The translations under genes and the position numbers were made by a program. Source: Crocinitomicaceae bacterium (lineage in GTDB: Bacteria; Bacteroidota; Bacteroidia; Flavobacteriales_D; Crocinitomicaceae). Taken from it: a DNA stretch of 42,348 nucleotides. The notes below the pieces were generated by a model. The model had not been told where the DNA came from. It saw only the letters and a program-made list of their open reading frames with translations, and searched no databases. The stretch lies in contig JADJEU010000013.1 of the NCBI GenBank assembly GCA_016709005.1, forward strand, positions 1 to 42,348. The letters are read 5' to 3'. Shown here in pieces: positions 1 through 8,329 of this stretch (positions within the stretch are counted from its first letter, which is position 1; each line of letters starts with the position of its first letter).

Positions 1-66
1 ATTAAGTTCAGGTTTTCAATTCGGTCCAAATAGATTTTGATTCTCTAAATATAAACCACGCATCTC

Positions 67-582
67 ATGACTGACCACGATTTTCTAAAACTGATTAAAA
101 GTACAAGTATCAAGATGGCAATCATTGGTATTGGAATATCAGCTTTTGGAATATTTGTAGTTTGGCTTGGTTTATCGGGTGCAGATCCTGAGATGCAACA
201 AATGAGCACTTCGACAATTGTTATACTGAGTATTTTTGGCGGATTATTTTTACTTGTAGGATTACTTTTAATTATCCTTCCAGTCAGGGCATCCTTGAAT
301 ATCAAAAATGGCAAACACAAATTGTTGAACGCAATTCAAGAAAATGATACTGCCTATGCCCTTTGGATCTATGAATATGTCACAAAAGTCAGATCAGGAC
401 CAGCTTCAAATACGGATCATAAAATCTGGATTATGTGTGCAGATAAAAAACATTTTTCGATTGATGTAAAAAAGAACAAGGCACAAGAAGTAATCGATTA
501 TCTGGTCACAAAATTTCCAGATGCGGTGATAGGCTACACCAAAGAAATAGAAGAAGAATACAATAAAAAAGTGCCTTCTTAA
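67..582 (+). CDS. Hypothetical two-helix membrane protein
   Basis: No family was recognised. The 171-residue product has two strongly hydrophobic segments (about residues 16-36 and 49-72), which predict a hairpin in the inner membrane. A soluble tail of about 100 residues follows, rich in Lys and Glu towards the end. The tail contains an IWIMCADKKHFSI stretch that looks like beta strands. The ATG at 67 is the first in frame and no Shine-Dalgarno sequence precedes it. It lies 127 bases ahead of the sugar transferase on the same strand, which hints at a shared transcript but does not show a shared function. That it is a real gene rests on its length, normal codon use and the membrane pattern. 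Confidence 0.7.
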   Translation: MTDHDFLKLIKSTSIKMAIIGIGISAFGIFVVWLGLSGADPEMQQMSTSTIVILSIFGGLFLLVGLLLIILPVRASLNIKNGKHKLLNAIQENDTAYALWIYEYVTKVRSGPASNTDHKIWIMCADKKHFSIDVKKNKAQEVIDYLVTKFPDAVIGYTKEIEEEYNKKVPS

Positions 583-709
583 AACGGCGCCAATTCAATT
601 CTGGCAATTCATTCGGCAAATAATTTCTAATTTGAATCAGATAATCAATGATGCGTTAAAACCTGTCTTAGTCAGTTCGTTGGAAGCACAATTCCATTAT
701 CTTTACTTC

Positions 710-1270
710 ATGTTGAAGATTCTGACAGATCTTATTGGTGCATTGCTTGGATTGATAATAGCTCTTCCGGTATTGGTTATTGCGATGATTCTGATTTTGA
801 TCTTTGACAGACAAAATCCCATTTTTATCCAAGCTCGTTTAGGAAAATCAAAGCACATTTTTCAGATCATAAAACTGCGTACAATGAAGAATAATCAGAT
901 TACACCTCTTGGAAATATCTTACGCAAAACGGGCATTGATGAAATACCTCAACTCCTGAATATTTTGTTTTTGCAAATGAGTTTTGTGGGACCCCGACCG
1001 CTGACACAAGCGGATATTGAGAGACTTGGATGGAATGACACCTATCATGCAACACGCTGGAATAGTCGCCCAGGGATAACAGGACTTGCGCAATTGTCTC
1101 CAATTTGTCACAAAAAAATGAGTTGGTTTTTAGATCAGAAATACACCAACTGTCAAAACATTTTATTGGATCTCAAAATAATACTTTCATCTATTGCCGT
1201 ACTTTTTGTTGGCAAGAAAAAAGCAGTTCAGTGGATGCATTCAAACCGAAATCATGCAGGTACTCGTTAA
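710..1270 (+). CDS. Bacterial sugar transferase (undecaprenyl-phosphate sugar-1-phosphate transferase type)
   Basis: Members of this family transfer a sugar-1-phosphate from a nucleotide sugar to a polyprenyl phosphate at the inner membrane, starting surface glycan synthesis. The product has the usual order: an N-terminal hydrophobic hairpin (LIGALLGLIIALPVLVIAMI), a basic motif with IKLRTM, then LRKTGIDEIPQLLNI and MSFVGPRPLT, the family's core acidic and PRP motifs, and finally SRPGITGLAQL. The ATG at 710 starts just before the membrane segment and gives 186 residues, a short single-domain form. The frame is open from a TTG at 632, but that extension is not family-like. The 3' end overlaps the next gene by 17 bases, indicating translational coupling. 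The acceptor sugar cannot be told. Confidence 0.88.
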   Translation: MLKILTDLIGALLGLIIALPVLVIAMILILIFDRQNPIFIQARLGKSKHIFQIIKLRTMKNNQITPLGNILRKTGIDEIPQLLNILFLQMSFVGPRPLTQADIERLGWNDTYHATRWNSRPGITGLAQLSPICHKKMSWFLDQKYTNCQNILLDLKIILSSIAVLFVGKKKAVQWMHSNRNHAGTR

Positions 1271-2270
1271 TGGAATTGGAAATATTGGCACCACTGTTTT
1301 GCAATTATTGGTGCGATACAAATCAGAATTTGGCCTTGATAAAATTTATGCCAATAAAAATAGCCTGAAGCCTTGGCAATTGGCTGATATGGAATACCTG
1401 CAAGCGCAGGGAATCATTCTCACCTCGCCCAAAAAAGAAAATGGATTTGCAGATTTTAATTTGATCATTGGACAAGTCGATTACGTTTTTGAATGCGGTG
1501 CAAACGGATCTGGAATAAAAAACAAAACTCTCTATTCTACACACAAAAATATTCAGGGAGTTTCAGCGCAAGGCAGTGAAAAAGGATTTGGAATTTCATA
1601 CATGTCAGGAGTCAATGATAATTTAATTCGTGGTGAAAAATTTGTGCACGTAGTTTCATGCAACACACATGGCACAGCGGCTATCTTATCCACGCTTGCT
1701 GGTAAAAAATTAGAGAATTTAGAGTGGGCAGATTGTGTGGTGGTGCGCCGTTCAGAAGATCTGGGCAATCATGAAAGACTGGTTTCAGCAAATGTTGTTG
1801 CCCGACATCTTGACCCACAAATTGGAACACATCATGCCATTGATGTTACCGATATGTACAAGTCAATTGGCGTTGATTGCAATCTTACCTCATCCGATAT
1901 TACAACACCAAGCCAGTTGATGCATGCTGTTCGTTTTCATCTTTCTTTAAAAAACAAGATTGATAAAATCACACTAGCAAAATTACTTGCAGCAAATCCA
2001 TACATAGCAACCACCAAAAAATTTGATTCGAATATTATCTTTGAGCAAGGCAGAAGATATGGTTTTAACGGCCGCATTTTTTCACACGCCATCGTAGTTT
2101 CTGGAAACCTCCTGATTGCTGAAAACAGTATTAAAGGCTGGGCTTTTGTGCCACAAGAGGGTAATTCAATTATTTCAACTTTGCATGCTTTTTTATTGCA
2201 GATGAAAAGGGAGAATGCAACTGAACTGATTCAAAAAATTCAGACTGATTTGTTGCGGAAAGAGTGGTAA
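1254..2270 (+). CDS. Archaeal-type (class II) glyceraldehyde-3-phosphate dehydrogenase homologue
   Basis: The 338-residue product resembles class II phosphorylating GAPDH of archaea rather than the bacterial gapA type. An N-terminal Rossmann motif NGIGNIG lies at residues 6-12. The catalytic cysteine stands in VVSCNTHG (Cys136), where archaeal enzymes have SCNTTG. VVVRRSED and SQLMHAVRFHL follow, matching the VRR and TLMH stretches of the archaeal family. The ATG at 1254 directly precedes MQVLVNGIGNIG; the frame is open from 1194, but that part lies inside the sugar transferase and adds unlikely sequence. The 17-base overlap suggests coupled expression with a glycan-initiating enzyme, so a role on a sugar-related aldehyde is possible. 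The family call comes from motifs; the substrate is unknown. Confidence 0.75.
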   Translation: MQVLVNGIGNIGTTVLQLLVRYKSEFGLDKIYANKNSLKPWQLADMEYLQAQGIILTSPKKENGFADFNLIIGQVDYVFECGANGSGIKNKTLYSTHKNIQGVSAQGSEKGFGISYMSGVNDNLIRGEKFVHVVSCNTHGTAAILSTLAGKKLENLEWADCVVVRRSEDLGNHERLVSANVVARHLDPQIGTHHAIDVTDMYKSIGVDCNLTSSDITTPSQLMHAVRFHLSLKNKIDKITLAKLLAANPYIATTKKFDSNIIFEQGRRYGFNGRIFSHAIVVSGNLLIAENSIKGWAFVPQEGNSIISTLHAFLLQMKRENATELIQKIQTDLLRKEW

Positions 2271-2274
2271 CTTT

Positions 2275-3099
2275 TTAAACAATCCCCCGCTTTTTACAAA
2301 TCAAATCGTATGCGCCAACGATGACTTTAAACTTTTCGGCTGCATTTTTCTGAGCTAAATCTCCCTTGTGCGCAAACTTATCGGGATGATGTGCAATCGC
2401 TAATTTTTTATAGGCTTTTTTAATTTCTGAATTTCCGGCTGATGAGTTTACTCCAATAATTTTATACGCATCGTCCAGCATTGAAGAGCTGACTTTTGTT
2501 GTCCTGCTGTATTGTTGCTGCTGTTGTTCATTTCTGAAACGAAACATTGCAATGATGGCATCCAGCGATTTTTGTGACAACTCTATTCGCATAGAAATAT
2601 CACGCAAGGTTTTGAGTTCATTTTGGGTCATCACGCCATCAACGGTACAAATGCTGATTAAAAAATGCATCAACTGAATTTTTGCCGTATTGTCAAATTC
2701 AAACCCGATGCGGTCTGTGTGAGTTTTTAAGGTACTGGGGCGCGTCAACTCAGCACGCATGTGACTCATGGCAACGGGCACAAAGTCTTGAGAAAATTCT
2801 TTGCGCAATCGGGCTTCGATGAATGATAATTCGTGATAGGCATCCTTTCCGTCTGATCGTATCACAAGAGCGGCAAGCGCCATGATGTTTTTAAGAAAAT
2901 CCTGCTCTGACTTTAAAAACCCTTCCCCTTTTTCACCTGCCACATGAAAACGTGGTTTAGCAACGATGATCATTTGAATAAAGGCGCCAAAAAAACCCAT
3001 CACAAATGCCATGATTATGTTTCCGCCAAGCATGCCCAGCACAAATCCGATAATCAATCCTAAAACAGGGCTGTGAGTTAAACTATTTTTAGAGCGCAC
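2275..3099 (-). CDS. TerB-like/DnaJ domain membrane co-chaperone (DjlA-like)
   Basis: The 274-residue product begins with a glycine-rich hydrophobic stretch (about residues 13-46) that anchors it in the membrane. A helical TerB-like region follows (about 65-190, including LISICTVDGVMTQNELKTL). A C-terminal J domain spans about 208-274 with the Hsp70-activating HPD triad at 238-240. This order is that of DjlA, which recruits DnaK to the inner membrane. The start is a GTG at 3099, because an in-frame TGA lies one codon further upstream. A Gln run lies between the TerB-like part and the J domain. It sits 59 bases after recO on the same strand and converges on the GAPDH homologue, with only four bases between their stops. 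Confidence 0.85.
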   Translation of the reverse strand: MRSKNSLTHSPVLGLIIGFVLGMLGGNIIMAFVMGFFGAFIQMIIVAKPRFHVAGEKGEGFLKSEQDFLKNIMALAALVIRSDGKDAYHELSFIEARLRKEFSQDFVPVAMSHMRAELTRPSTLKTHTDRIGFEFDNTAKIQLMHFLISICTVDGVMTQNELKTLRDISMRIELSQKSLDAIIAMFRFRNEQQQQQYSRTTKVSSSMLDDAYKIIGVNSSAGNSEIKKAYKKLAIAHHPDKFAHKGDLAQKNAAEKFKVIVGAYDLICKKRGIV

Positions 3100-3158
3100 A
3101 AATCAAAAATAATTGAATTGTTTGAATTAGCTGCACGCCTTAAATCAAAGGTGAAATC

Positions 3159-3878
3159 TTAATCATGAAAAGTAGCTTCCAGAACAGCTAAACTTTGCAA
3201 ATCGTGAAAGTGATCAAATAAAACCCGGTAATAATTCAGCAATTCATGAAGCGCTCTTCTGCGTGTCTGAAGATTAAAAACAGGTTGATTGCTGCCGTCG
3301 AGTTTTGTATCTAAAAGAGATTTTATCACAGCACTCGTTTCTTCGGGAACATACATGGGATGTGAAGGCTGATAGCGTACAAAAGTTCCTTCACGCAAAT
3401 CAAAAAACTTTCCGCCTTCATTTACTTTTGGATAGAATCCTAAATAATTGGTGAGCTGAATTAAAAAGACAGCCGGAAAATTTAATGTGCTTTCACTCAA
3501 GTCTAAAATTTGCACCGCGTGTTTCACAAAATTGTAGAGTCCTTCATTGTCTTCTTGTTCTTTAACCGTGTTATTGAGTACCTCATTCATAAAAAACAAA
3601 ATACCCGACTTATACGGATTAAATGGGATGTCACGCAACACCACAGCGGATTCAATTTCACGAACAGAACCTAAATTGTGATTGGGTTTTTGCGTAAATG
3701 TGACATTGACAACTGAAAGTGGAATTAAGGTATTGCCCTGCTTTTTTTTACTCTTGCCTCCTGGAAAAATAAAACTTCGAACACCTTCTGATTCGGTAAG
3801 TAATTTTAGAATAAGAGCGTTGTCAGAGTAGTCTGTTTTTTGCAAAAGAATTCCTTCAATCGTTCCGGATTGCAGCAA
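3159..3878 (-). CDS. recO: DNA repair protein RecO
   Basis: RecO helps load RecA onto SSB-coated single-stranded DNA in the RecFOR pathway. The 239 residues match the family length. The N-terminal OB-fold begins GTIEGILLQKTDYSDNALIL and continues with GVRSFIFPGGKSKKK, the basic DNA-binding strand typical of Bacteroidota RecO. The helical C-terminal half ends with RRALHELLNYYRVLFDHF. The start is apparently a TTG at 3878, right after an in-frame TAA, and lies inside the 3' end of porZ (73-base overlap). Dropping one T at the junction would create an ATG here and shorten the overlap, so the TTG start may reflect a base-call error. Confidence 0.9.
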   Translation of the reverse strand: MLQSGTIEGILLQKTDYSDNALILKLLTESEGVRSFIFPGGKSKKKQGNTLIPLSVVNVTFTQKPNHNLGSVREIESAVVLRDIPFNPYKSGILFFMNEVLNNTVKEQEDNEGLYNFVKHAVQILDLSESTLNFPAVFLIQLTNYLGFYPKVNEGGKFFDLREGTFVRYQPSHPMYVPEETSAVIKSLLDTKLDGSNQPVFNLQTRRRALHELLNYYRVLFDHFHDLQSLAVLEATFHD

Positions 3879-6172
3879 TTAATGAATAATATTTTTGCAA
3901 CATTTCGACCCTTACCTTCTGTTGATGCAGACCATACCAAATAGACGCCACTTTGCACGCGCTCACCTTCCAAAGTCTTTCCATCCCAAATTACCGTTCC
4001 ACCATTGGAAACTGTTTTCAGTACCACATTTCCAGAAACATCTGTGATGGTAACATCCGATGCATAACCTAAGCCCTGAACGGTAATGGGTCCCGAAAAA
4101 TCAGGTCTGACAGGATTTGGAAAAACCGTCACCGACTCAAACTGTTCGTCAAAAAGACTGGCATCCGAACGGAAAGAAACAAGTCCTTTATCCGTTGCAA
4201 AATAGACTTCTCCGCTAACGTGGTCAATTCGAATATCCAAAACATTGTTTGAAATCAACGGTGAATTTTCGGCGGTGAATCTGTAAATTTCTTCGGTTCC
4301 ATCAGGTGATAAACAAAATACGCCGGATGAGCTTGTTCCAATCCATTTGCGATTTCCTCCATCCACCGCAATCGACGTGATATACGTTTCACCCAAAAGT
4401 TTTTCTACCTCTCCATCAACCGTAATCAGAATCGGATTAAAATCATAGTCACCATAGGATCCGTCGAAAACATTATTGGTAGAATACAGCACCACCATTC
4501 CTTCTTCTGTTCCTATCCATACTTCACCATCCAAATCTTGCACAATTGCTTTTACAAAAATAGATGGTAAATTTCCATATCCCTCTGAAGTAGCAAAAAT
4601 CCGAATGTCATCATCAGAAGGATCTGTCAGCGTTCCGTTTTCGTTGAATGCAATTAATCCGGCACTCGTAACAGCCACCCATTTTGTACCATCGTTATCA
4701 ATCATCAAACGGTATGGATATTTATCTTTTGCGGCAGATCCAAGTGAAAAGGAATACCAATCACCAGCAGGTGTCATCACTTTCAGCGGTTCAAGTCCTG
4801 AGCTAATCATCCATAAATTTCCAGCGTCATCGTACTTCATATCACCGATAGAAATTTTATTTCCATTTGGTTCAAGTGTTGAATTTGATCCATTGTAAAC
4901 AGAAGAAATTGTTGACCCGTCATCTACAACTTTTAATCCGCCCTCAGCAACGCCACAAAATGCAAACTGATCGGTATTGTTTGGATTAATTGCCACCGAT
5001 ACAAAATCCCAGTCTTTTGCAAAATTGATGCTGTCCTGTGTTTCGTGATTAAAATTTGTCCACGTTTCATCTTCAAAAACATAGACTCCATTCCTGAAAT
5101 AATTGTTGACCAGATTATGTGTTAAACCACCTCCGGCAACCAACACTTTACCATATTGAATATCTAGGCGGTAACAGCCATCAGTGTAAGGCGAATTGCT
5201 GTAAATGACACTTGAATTATAAGAATCAGTGGCCTTTACCAAACCATAATTTTTATCTGCCATCCAATATTGTCCGTCAAAACGGATGCATGAAATTGGT
5301 TCAGGAATTTTGCCATTGTACTCAAAAATAATACCCGATTGCGTCATATCGGCTGCCAGAATATTTACGGAGCTATACTGTGAAACCAATAAATAATCTG
5401 ACTCTGATTTCAAATCGTTAATTGTCATTCCGGTTCCAAATTTATTCAAGACACCACTCGAAATATAATAGAGTGTATCTGCATCAAAGATTTCAGACTG
5501 ATAAACAAAAGCCAGCTTATCTGAAAATGCATTGATTTCTGAAAAAGGTCCGTTTACAACAGCAACTGGCAGATCCGTTTTTTTTGACCAGTTGTTTTGG
5601 TCATTTAGAAAAGGATGATTTGCCGGAGCGTAATAGATTCCCGCATCCGTCGCACAATATAACGTATCATTGTAAAAGCAGCTTGCTTTAACAGAGGGGT
5701 TTGGATAAGGATAATAAGTGTCTTTAATTTCTTTTCTGACTAAATCAAAAACAACTAAACCAATTCCGCTGCTGATGTAAATAAAATCACCGACAAAATT
5801 GGACGAGTAGATTGTTTTATTTCCTGCGATATCTGCTAATTTAATCCAGGGAACATTGGTGATTGTATTACCATCAATCAAATCAATATTTCCATTAGCA
5901 TATCCAACGACAACCACATCGCCGTTACCACTCATGCTTGAAATTCCCAAATCACTCAAGCCGTTTGCCACCGTAAGCATGTCAATTGAATTATCATCGG
6001 TGTGATAAACCACTACGCCATTGGACGCACCCATATAAACTGCCGTTTCATCATTGGCAACTCCAACGGCGTTATTGACTGAAAAATGAACGCGCCAGTC
6101 CAGCATTGGAATTTGCGATCTGACATCGAAAATAGTCAGCAAGAGAGAAAAAGTGAGCAGTGTTTTGAACAT
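3806..6172 (-). CDS. porZ: T9SS component PorZ (double propeller with C-terminal sorting domain)
   Basis: PorZ is a surface protein of the T9SS attachment complex that, in Porphyromonas gingivalis, supplies anionic lipopolysaccharide to the sortase PorU. The 788 residues start with a signal peptide (about 1-19, ending DVRS). Two propeller-like regions of repeated blades follow (for example TKWVAVTSAGLIAFNENG, GEVWIGTEEGMVVLYST and RKWIGTSSSGVFCLSPDG). A T9SS-type domain closes the protein, with VFPNPVRPDFSGPITV and GVYLVWSASTEGKGRNVAKI. Length and order match PorZ. The usual end would be near KILFIN, but the frame runs on for 23 residues into recO, an atypical tail. It follows radA by 53 bases. 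Other two-component-regulator-like propeller proteins look similar, but the length and the recO neighbour favour PorZ. Confidence 0.82.
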   Translation of the reverse strand: MFKTLLTFSLLLTIFDVRSQIPMLDWRVHFSVNNAVGVANDETAVYMGASNGVVVYHTDDNSIDMLTVANGLSDLGISSMSGNGDVVVVGYANGNIDLIDGNTITNVPWIKLADIAGNKTIYSSNFVGDFIYISSGIGLVVFDLVRKEIKDTYYPYPNPSVKASCFYNDTLYCATDAGIYYAPANHPFLNDQNNWSKKTDLPVAVVNGPFSEINAFSDKLAFVYQSEIFDADTLYYISSGVLNKFGTGMTINDLKSESDYLLVSQYSSVNILAADMTQSGIIFEYNGKIPEPISCIRFDGQYWMADKNYGLVKATDSYNSSVIYSNSPYTDGCYRLDIQYGKVLVAGGGLTHNLVNNYFRNGVYVFEDETWTNFNHETQDSINFAKDWDFVSVAINPNNTDQFAFCGVAEGGLKVVDDGSTISSVYNGSNSTLEPNGNKISIGDMKYDDAGNLWMISSGLEPLKVMTPAGDWYSFSLGSAAKDKYPYRLMIDNDGTKWVAVTSAGLIAFNENGTLTDPSDDDIRIFATSEGYGNLPSIFVKAIVQDLDGEVWIGTEEGMVVLYSTNNVFDGSYGDYDFNPILITVDGEVEKLLGETYITSIAVDGGNRKWIGTSSSGVFCLSPDGTEEIYRFTAENSPLISNNVLDIRIDHVSGEVYFATDKGLVSFRSDASLFDEQFESVTVFPNPVRPDFSGPITVQGLGYASDVTITDVSGNVVLKTVSNGGTVIWDGKTLEGERVQSGVYLVWSASTEGKGRNVAKILFINCCNPERLKEFFCKKQTTLTTLLF

Positions 6173-6225
6173 GATTCTAAATCAGTAATGCATAGTTAAC
6201 CAAAAAGTTCGAAATTTATTGTGTT

Positions 6226-7593
6226 TTAGCCAAACACCGCCCGAATGGCGTCTTCAATTTTACCAGCTGTAATGATTTCAATGTTGTGATCCTTTTTACT
6301 GATTCCTTTGGCAAATTTAGAGATGATGATTTGTTCAAATCCCATTTTTTCTGCTTCAGAGATTCGTTGATCCAATCGGTTCACTGGTCTTACTTCACCA
6401 GATAAACTCACCTCAGCAGAAAAAGCTATTTTTGAGTGAACAGGTAAATTTGCATTAGATGACATGATGGCTGCGACAACGGCTAAATCAATTGCCGGGT
6501 CATTTACTTTAATTCCTCCCGCAATATTTAAAAAGACATCTTTTGCTCCCAATTTAAATCCGCATCTTTTTTCTAAAACAGCCAGCAACATATTCAATCT
6601 TCTCAAATCAAAACCAGTGGAAGAACGTTGTGGTGTTCCATAAGCAGCGGTGCTTACAAGCGCTTGCACTTCAACCAGAATTGGGCGAATGCCTTCCATA
6701 GTTGATGCAATAGAAATTCCGCTCAGATTTTCTTCGTTGTTTGAAATTAAAATTTCAGAAGGATTTTCTACTTCACGCAAACCTGAACTATTCATTTCAT
6801 AAATGCCAAGTTCGTTGGTTGATCCAAAACGATTTTTCATGGAACGCACCAAACGATAGACATGGTTGCGATCACCTTCAAAAAGTAAAACACAATCTAC
6901 CATGTGCTCCAGTACTTTTGGTCCGGCAAGGGAACCTTCTTTGGTAATGTGACCAATCAGAAAAACCGGTGTGTTGGAATCTTTGGAAAAACGCAAAAAC
7001 TCAGCGGTGCATTCTTTAATTTGTGAGATGCTGCCCGGTGATGATTCTATCAAGGCAGATTGCATGGTTTGAATAGAATCGATGATCAAAATATCTGGCT
7101 GAATTTCCTGTACTTGTGCAAAAATATTTTGAAGCGATGTCTCTGTTAAGATATAACAATCTTCATTCATTTTTCCAATACGATCAGCGCGCATACTGAT
7201 TTGTTGTTCACTTTCTTCACCTGAAACATAAAGAATTCTTTTTCCTTTTTCCTGAACGGCAAGTTGCAATAACAAAGTTGATTTTCCAATTCCCGGTTCG
7301 CCACCAAAAAGTATAATTGATCCCGGTACAAGGCCTCCACCCAAAACGCGATTCAGTTCCTGATCGTGAAGTAAAATTCTATCTTCTGATTTTTTTTCAA
7401 TTTCAGTGATCCGATACGGTTTTGAAACACGCTGTGTGCCTTTGCCGGCAAACAAAGCCGCAGATGAAGTTGGTTTTTCAATGACCTCTTCAATCAATGT
7501 ATTCCACTCACCACACGACGAACATTTACCAACCCACTTGGCAGATTCAGTTCCACAATTCGTACAAAAAAAAGCTGTTTTGACTTTAGCCAT
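6226..7593 (-). CDS. radA: DNA repair protein RadA (Sms)
   Basis: RadA is a RecA-like helicase that drives branch migration of recombination intermediates. All hallmarks are present in 455 residues: an N-terminal C4 zinc finger (Cys10, Cys13, Cys24, Cys27), a Walker A motif GGEPGIGKST at about 97-106, a Walker B strand ILIIDSIQTM, the RadA-specific KNRFG motif (about residue 254) and a C-terminal Lon-protease-like domain with LNIAGGIKVNDPAIDLAVV. Length is normal for the family. The ATG at 7593 lies eight bases after the stop of the upstream lipoprotein gene and the gene is followed by porZ, so it is likely in an operon. Confidence 0.97.
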   Translation of the reverse strand: MAKVKTAFFCTNCGTESAKWVGKCSSCGEWNTLIEEVIEKPTSSAALFAGKGTQRVSKPYRITEIEKKSEDRILLHDQELNRVLGGGLVPGSIILFGGEPGIGKSTLLLQLAVQEKGKRILYVSGEESEQQISMRADRIGKMNEDCYILTETSLQNIFAQVQEIQPDILIIDSIQTMQSALIESSPGSISQIKECTAEFLRFSKDSNTPVFLIGHITKEGSLAGPKVLEHMVDCVLLFEGDRNHVYRLVRSMKNRFGSTNELGIYEMNSSGLREVENPSEILISNNEENLSGISIASTMEGIRPILVEVQALVSTAAYGTPQRSSTGFDLRRLNMLLAVLEKRCGFKLGAKDVFLNIAGGIKVNDPAIDLAVVAAIMSSNANLPVHSKIAFSAEVSLSGEVRPVNRLDQRISEAEKMGFEQIIISKFAKGISKKDHNIEIITAGKIEDAIRAVFG

Positions 7594-7601
7594 GATTCAA
7601 A

Positions 7602-8018
7602 TTAGTTGCGTGATAAATAGGCGTCTGTTTTCATACTGGCTGAATCTGTTTCAATAATTGTAGAACGCAAATGCAAATTGGTTTCGTTCAAAACTAAAAT
7701 TTCATATTCGTTTGGTACAGCCATTAAAACAACAAAAAGAGAATCTTCAGTTCGGGAAAAAGTCCCGGTCATTGAAACGGAGTTTTTTACGAGATACGAA
7801 CCATCTTCACCAAAATTCCAGATCGTTGGCATTAAGGGTGCAGATACCACACCACGAATTCCATCATTAATAAATACCGACGAATCCATATTCCAGTCGC
7901 CCAGTATTAAATCTTGTGTTTTTTGCTCTACGACTGGTGTTTCAGGTTCAGTTGTGGATTCTTGATTTTGACAAGAGATAATGAACAGAAAGCTGAAACT
8001 ATAAAGGAGATTTTTCAT
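7602..8018 (-). CDS. Small lipoprotein, lipocalin-like fold predicted
   Basis: The 138-residue product starts with a lipoprotein signal, MKNLLYSFSFLFIISC, with the lipidated Cys at 16, followed by a Thr/Glu-rich linker. The rest (LILGDWNMDSSVFIND, then IWNFGEDGSYLVKN, GTFSRTEDSLFVVL) has the GxW and GxY strand pattern of lipocalin-like domains in Bacteroidota, which bind small hydrophobic ligands or have unknown roles. It should sit in the periplasm or on the outer membrane. It is eight bases upstream of radA and probably co-transcribed. Upstream, TACCTTTA (8036-8043, minus strand) is a near match to the Bacteroidota -7 box. Confidence 0.72.
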   Translation of the reverse strand: MKNLLYSFSFLFIISCQNQESTTEPETPVVEQKTQDLILGDWNMDSSVFINDGIRGVVSAPLMPTIWNFGEDGSYLVKNSVSMTGTFSRTEDSLFVVLMAVPNEYEILVLNETNLHLRSTIIETDSASMKTDAYLSRN

Positions 8019-8061
8019 AAACTGATTTGAAAGCCTAAAGGTAGTGAAAGGAGTTTGAAAT

Positions 8062-8131
8062 GTTGAAGAGGGTTGATAAGTTGATGTGTTGAAAGAGGTT
8101 GATGGGTTGAAGGGGGTTGATAGGTTGAAGA
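8062..8131 (+). repeat. Short tandem GTTGA-based repeat
   Basis: Eight head-to-tail units of about 8-10 bases, each starting GTTGA (GTTGAAGAGG, GTTGATAA, GTTGATGT, GTTGAAAGAG, GTTGATGG and so on), fill the first part of the 311-base gap between the lipoprotein gene and xth. The strand is almost free of C. The reverse complement of the unit recurs at 8251-8278, so the whole gap can fold back on itself. No coding role is visible. Confidence 0.75.
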
Positions 8132-8278
8132 GGTTTAAGGAATTTCAGCCAATCCACCATCAACACTTCAAGTTTCAAGCATGCCGTTTTGCAAAACTAT
8201 GGGACGGGGCGAGCCCGTCCGATGCATCTGTTAACAAAAAACATTTCAACCATCAACCGTTCAACCCATCAACCGTTC
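8097..8278. repeat. Imperfect inverted repeat filling the lipoprotein-xth gap
   Basis: The left arm (about 8097-8119, GAGGTTGATGGGTTGAAGGG) is complementary to the right arm (about 8251-8278, which includes CAACCATCAACCGTTCAACC) with a few mismatches. Inside lies a second, GC-rich hairpin: GGACGGG (8202-8208) with CCCGTCC (8214-8220). GC-rich palindromes nested in AT-rich intergenic arms are common in Bacteroidota. The element lies between divergent genes, so it is not a simple terminator. The rest of the 8019-8329 gap holds only the xth promoter. Confidence 0.65.
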
Positions 8279-8293
8279 GTCAAAAAAAACCAA

Positions 8294-8325
8294 TTTGGAA
8301 TTTAAACTCAGCCTGCCTAATTTCG
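8294..8325 (+). promoter_or_regulatory. Bacteroidota-type promoter of xth
   Basis: TTTG at 8294-8297 and TAATTTCG at 8318-8325 are separated by 20 bases, close to the Bacteroidota sigma consensus TTTG / TAnnTTTG. The start codon of xth follows only four bases later, so the transcript is expected to have almost no leader. Confidence 0.65.
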
Positions 8326-8329
8326 TACC

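Noticed and set aside
1194..1253. Longer N terminus for the GAPDH homologue
   Set aside because: The extra 20 residues lie inside the sugar transferase gene and precede the natural Rossmann start MQVLVNGIGNIG.
4476..4898. Open frame of 140 residues on the plus strand
   Set aside because: It lies wholly antisense inside porZ, whose propeller repeats are clear; it is a mirror frame.
3159..8018. recO-porZ-radA as a new DNA-repair/secretion system
   Set aside because: Each gene has a known separate role, and I recall recO next to porZ in related genomes; proximity alone does not show a joint function.
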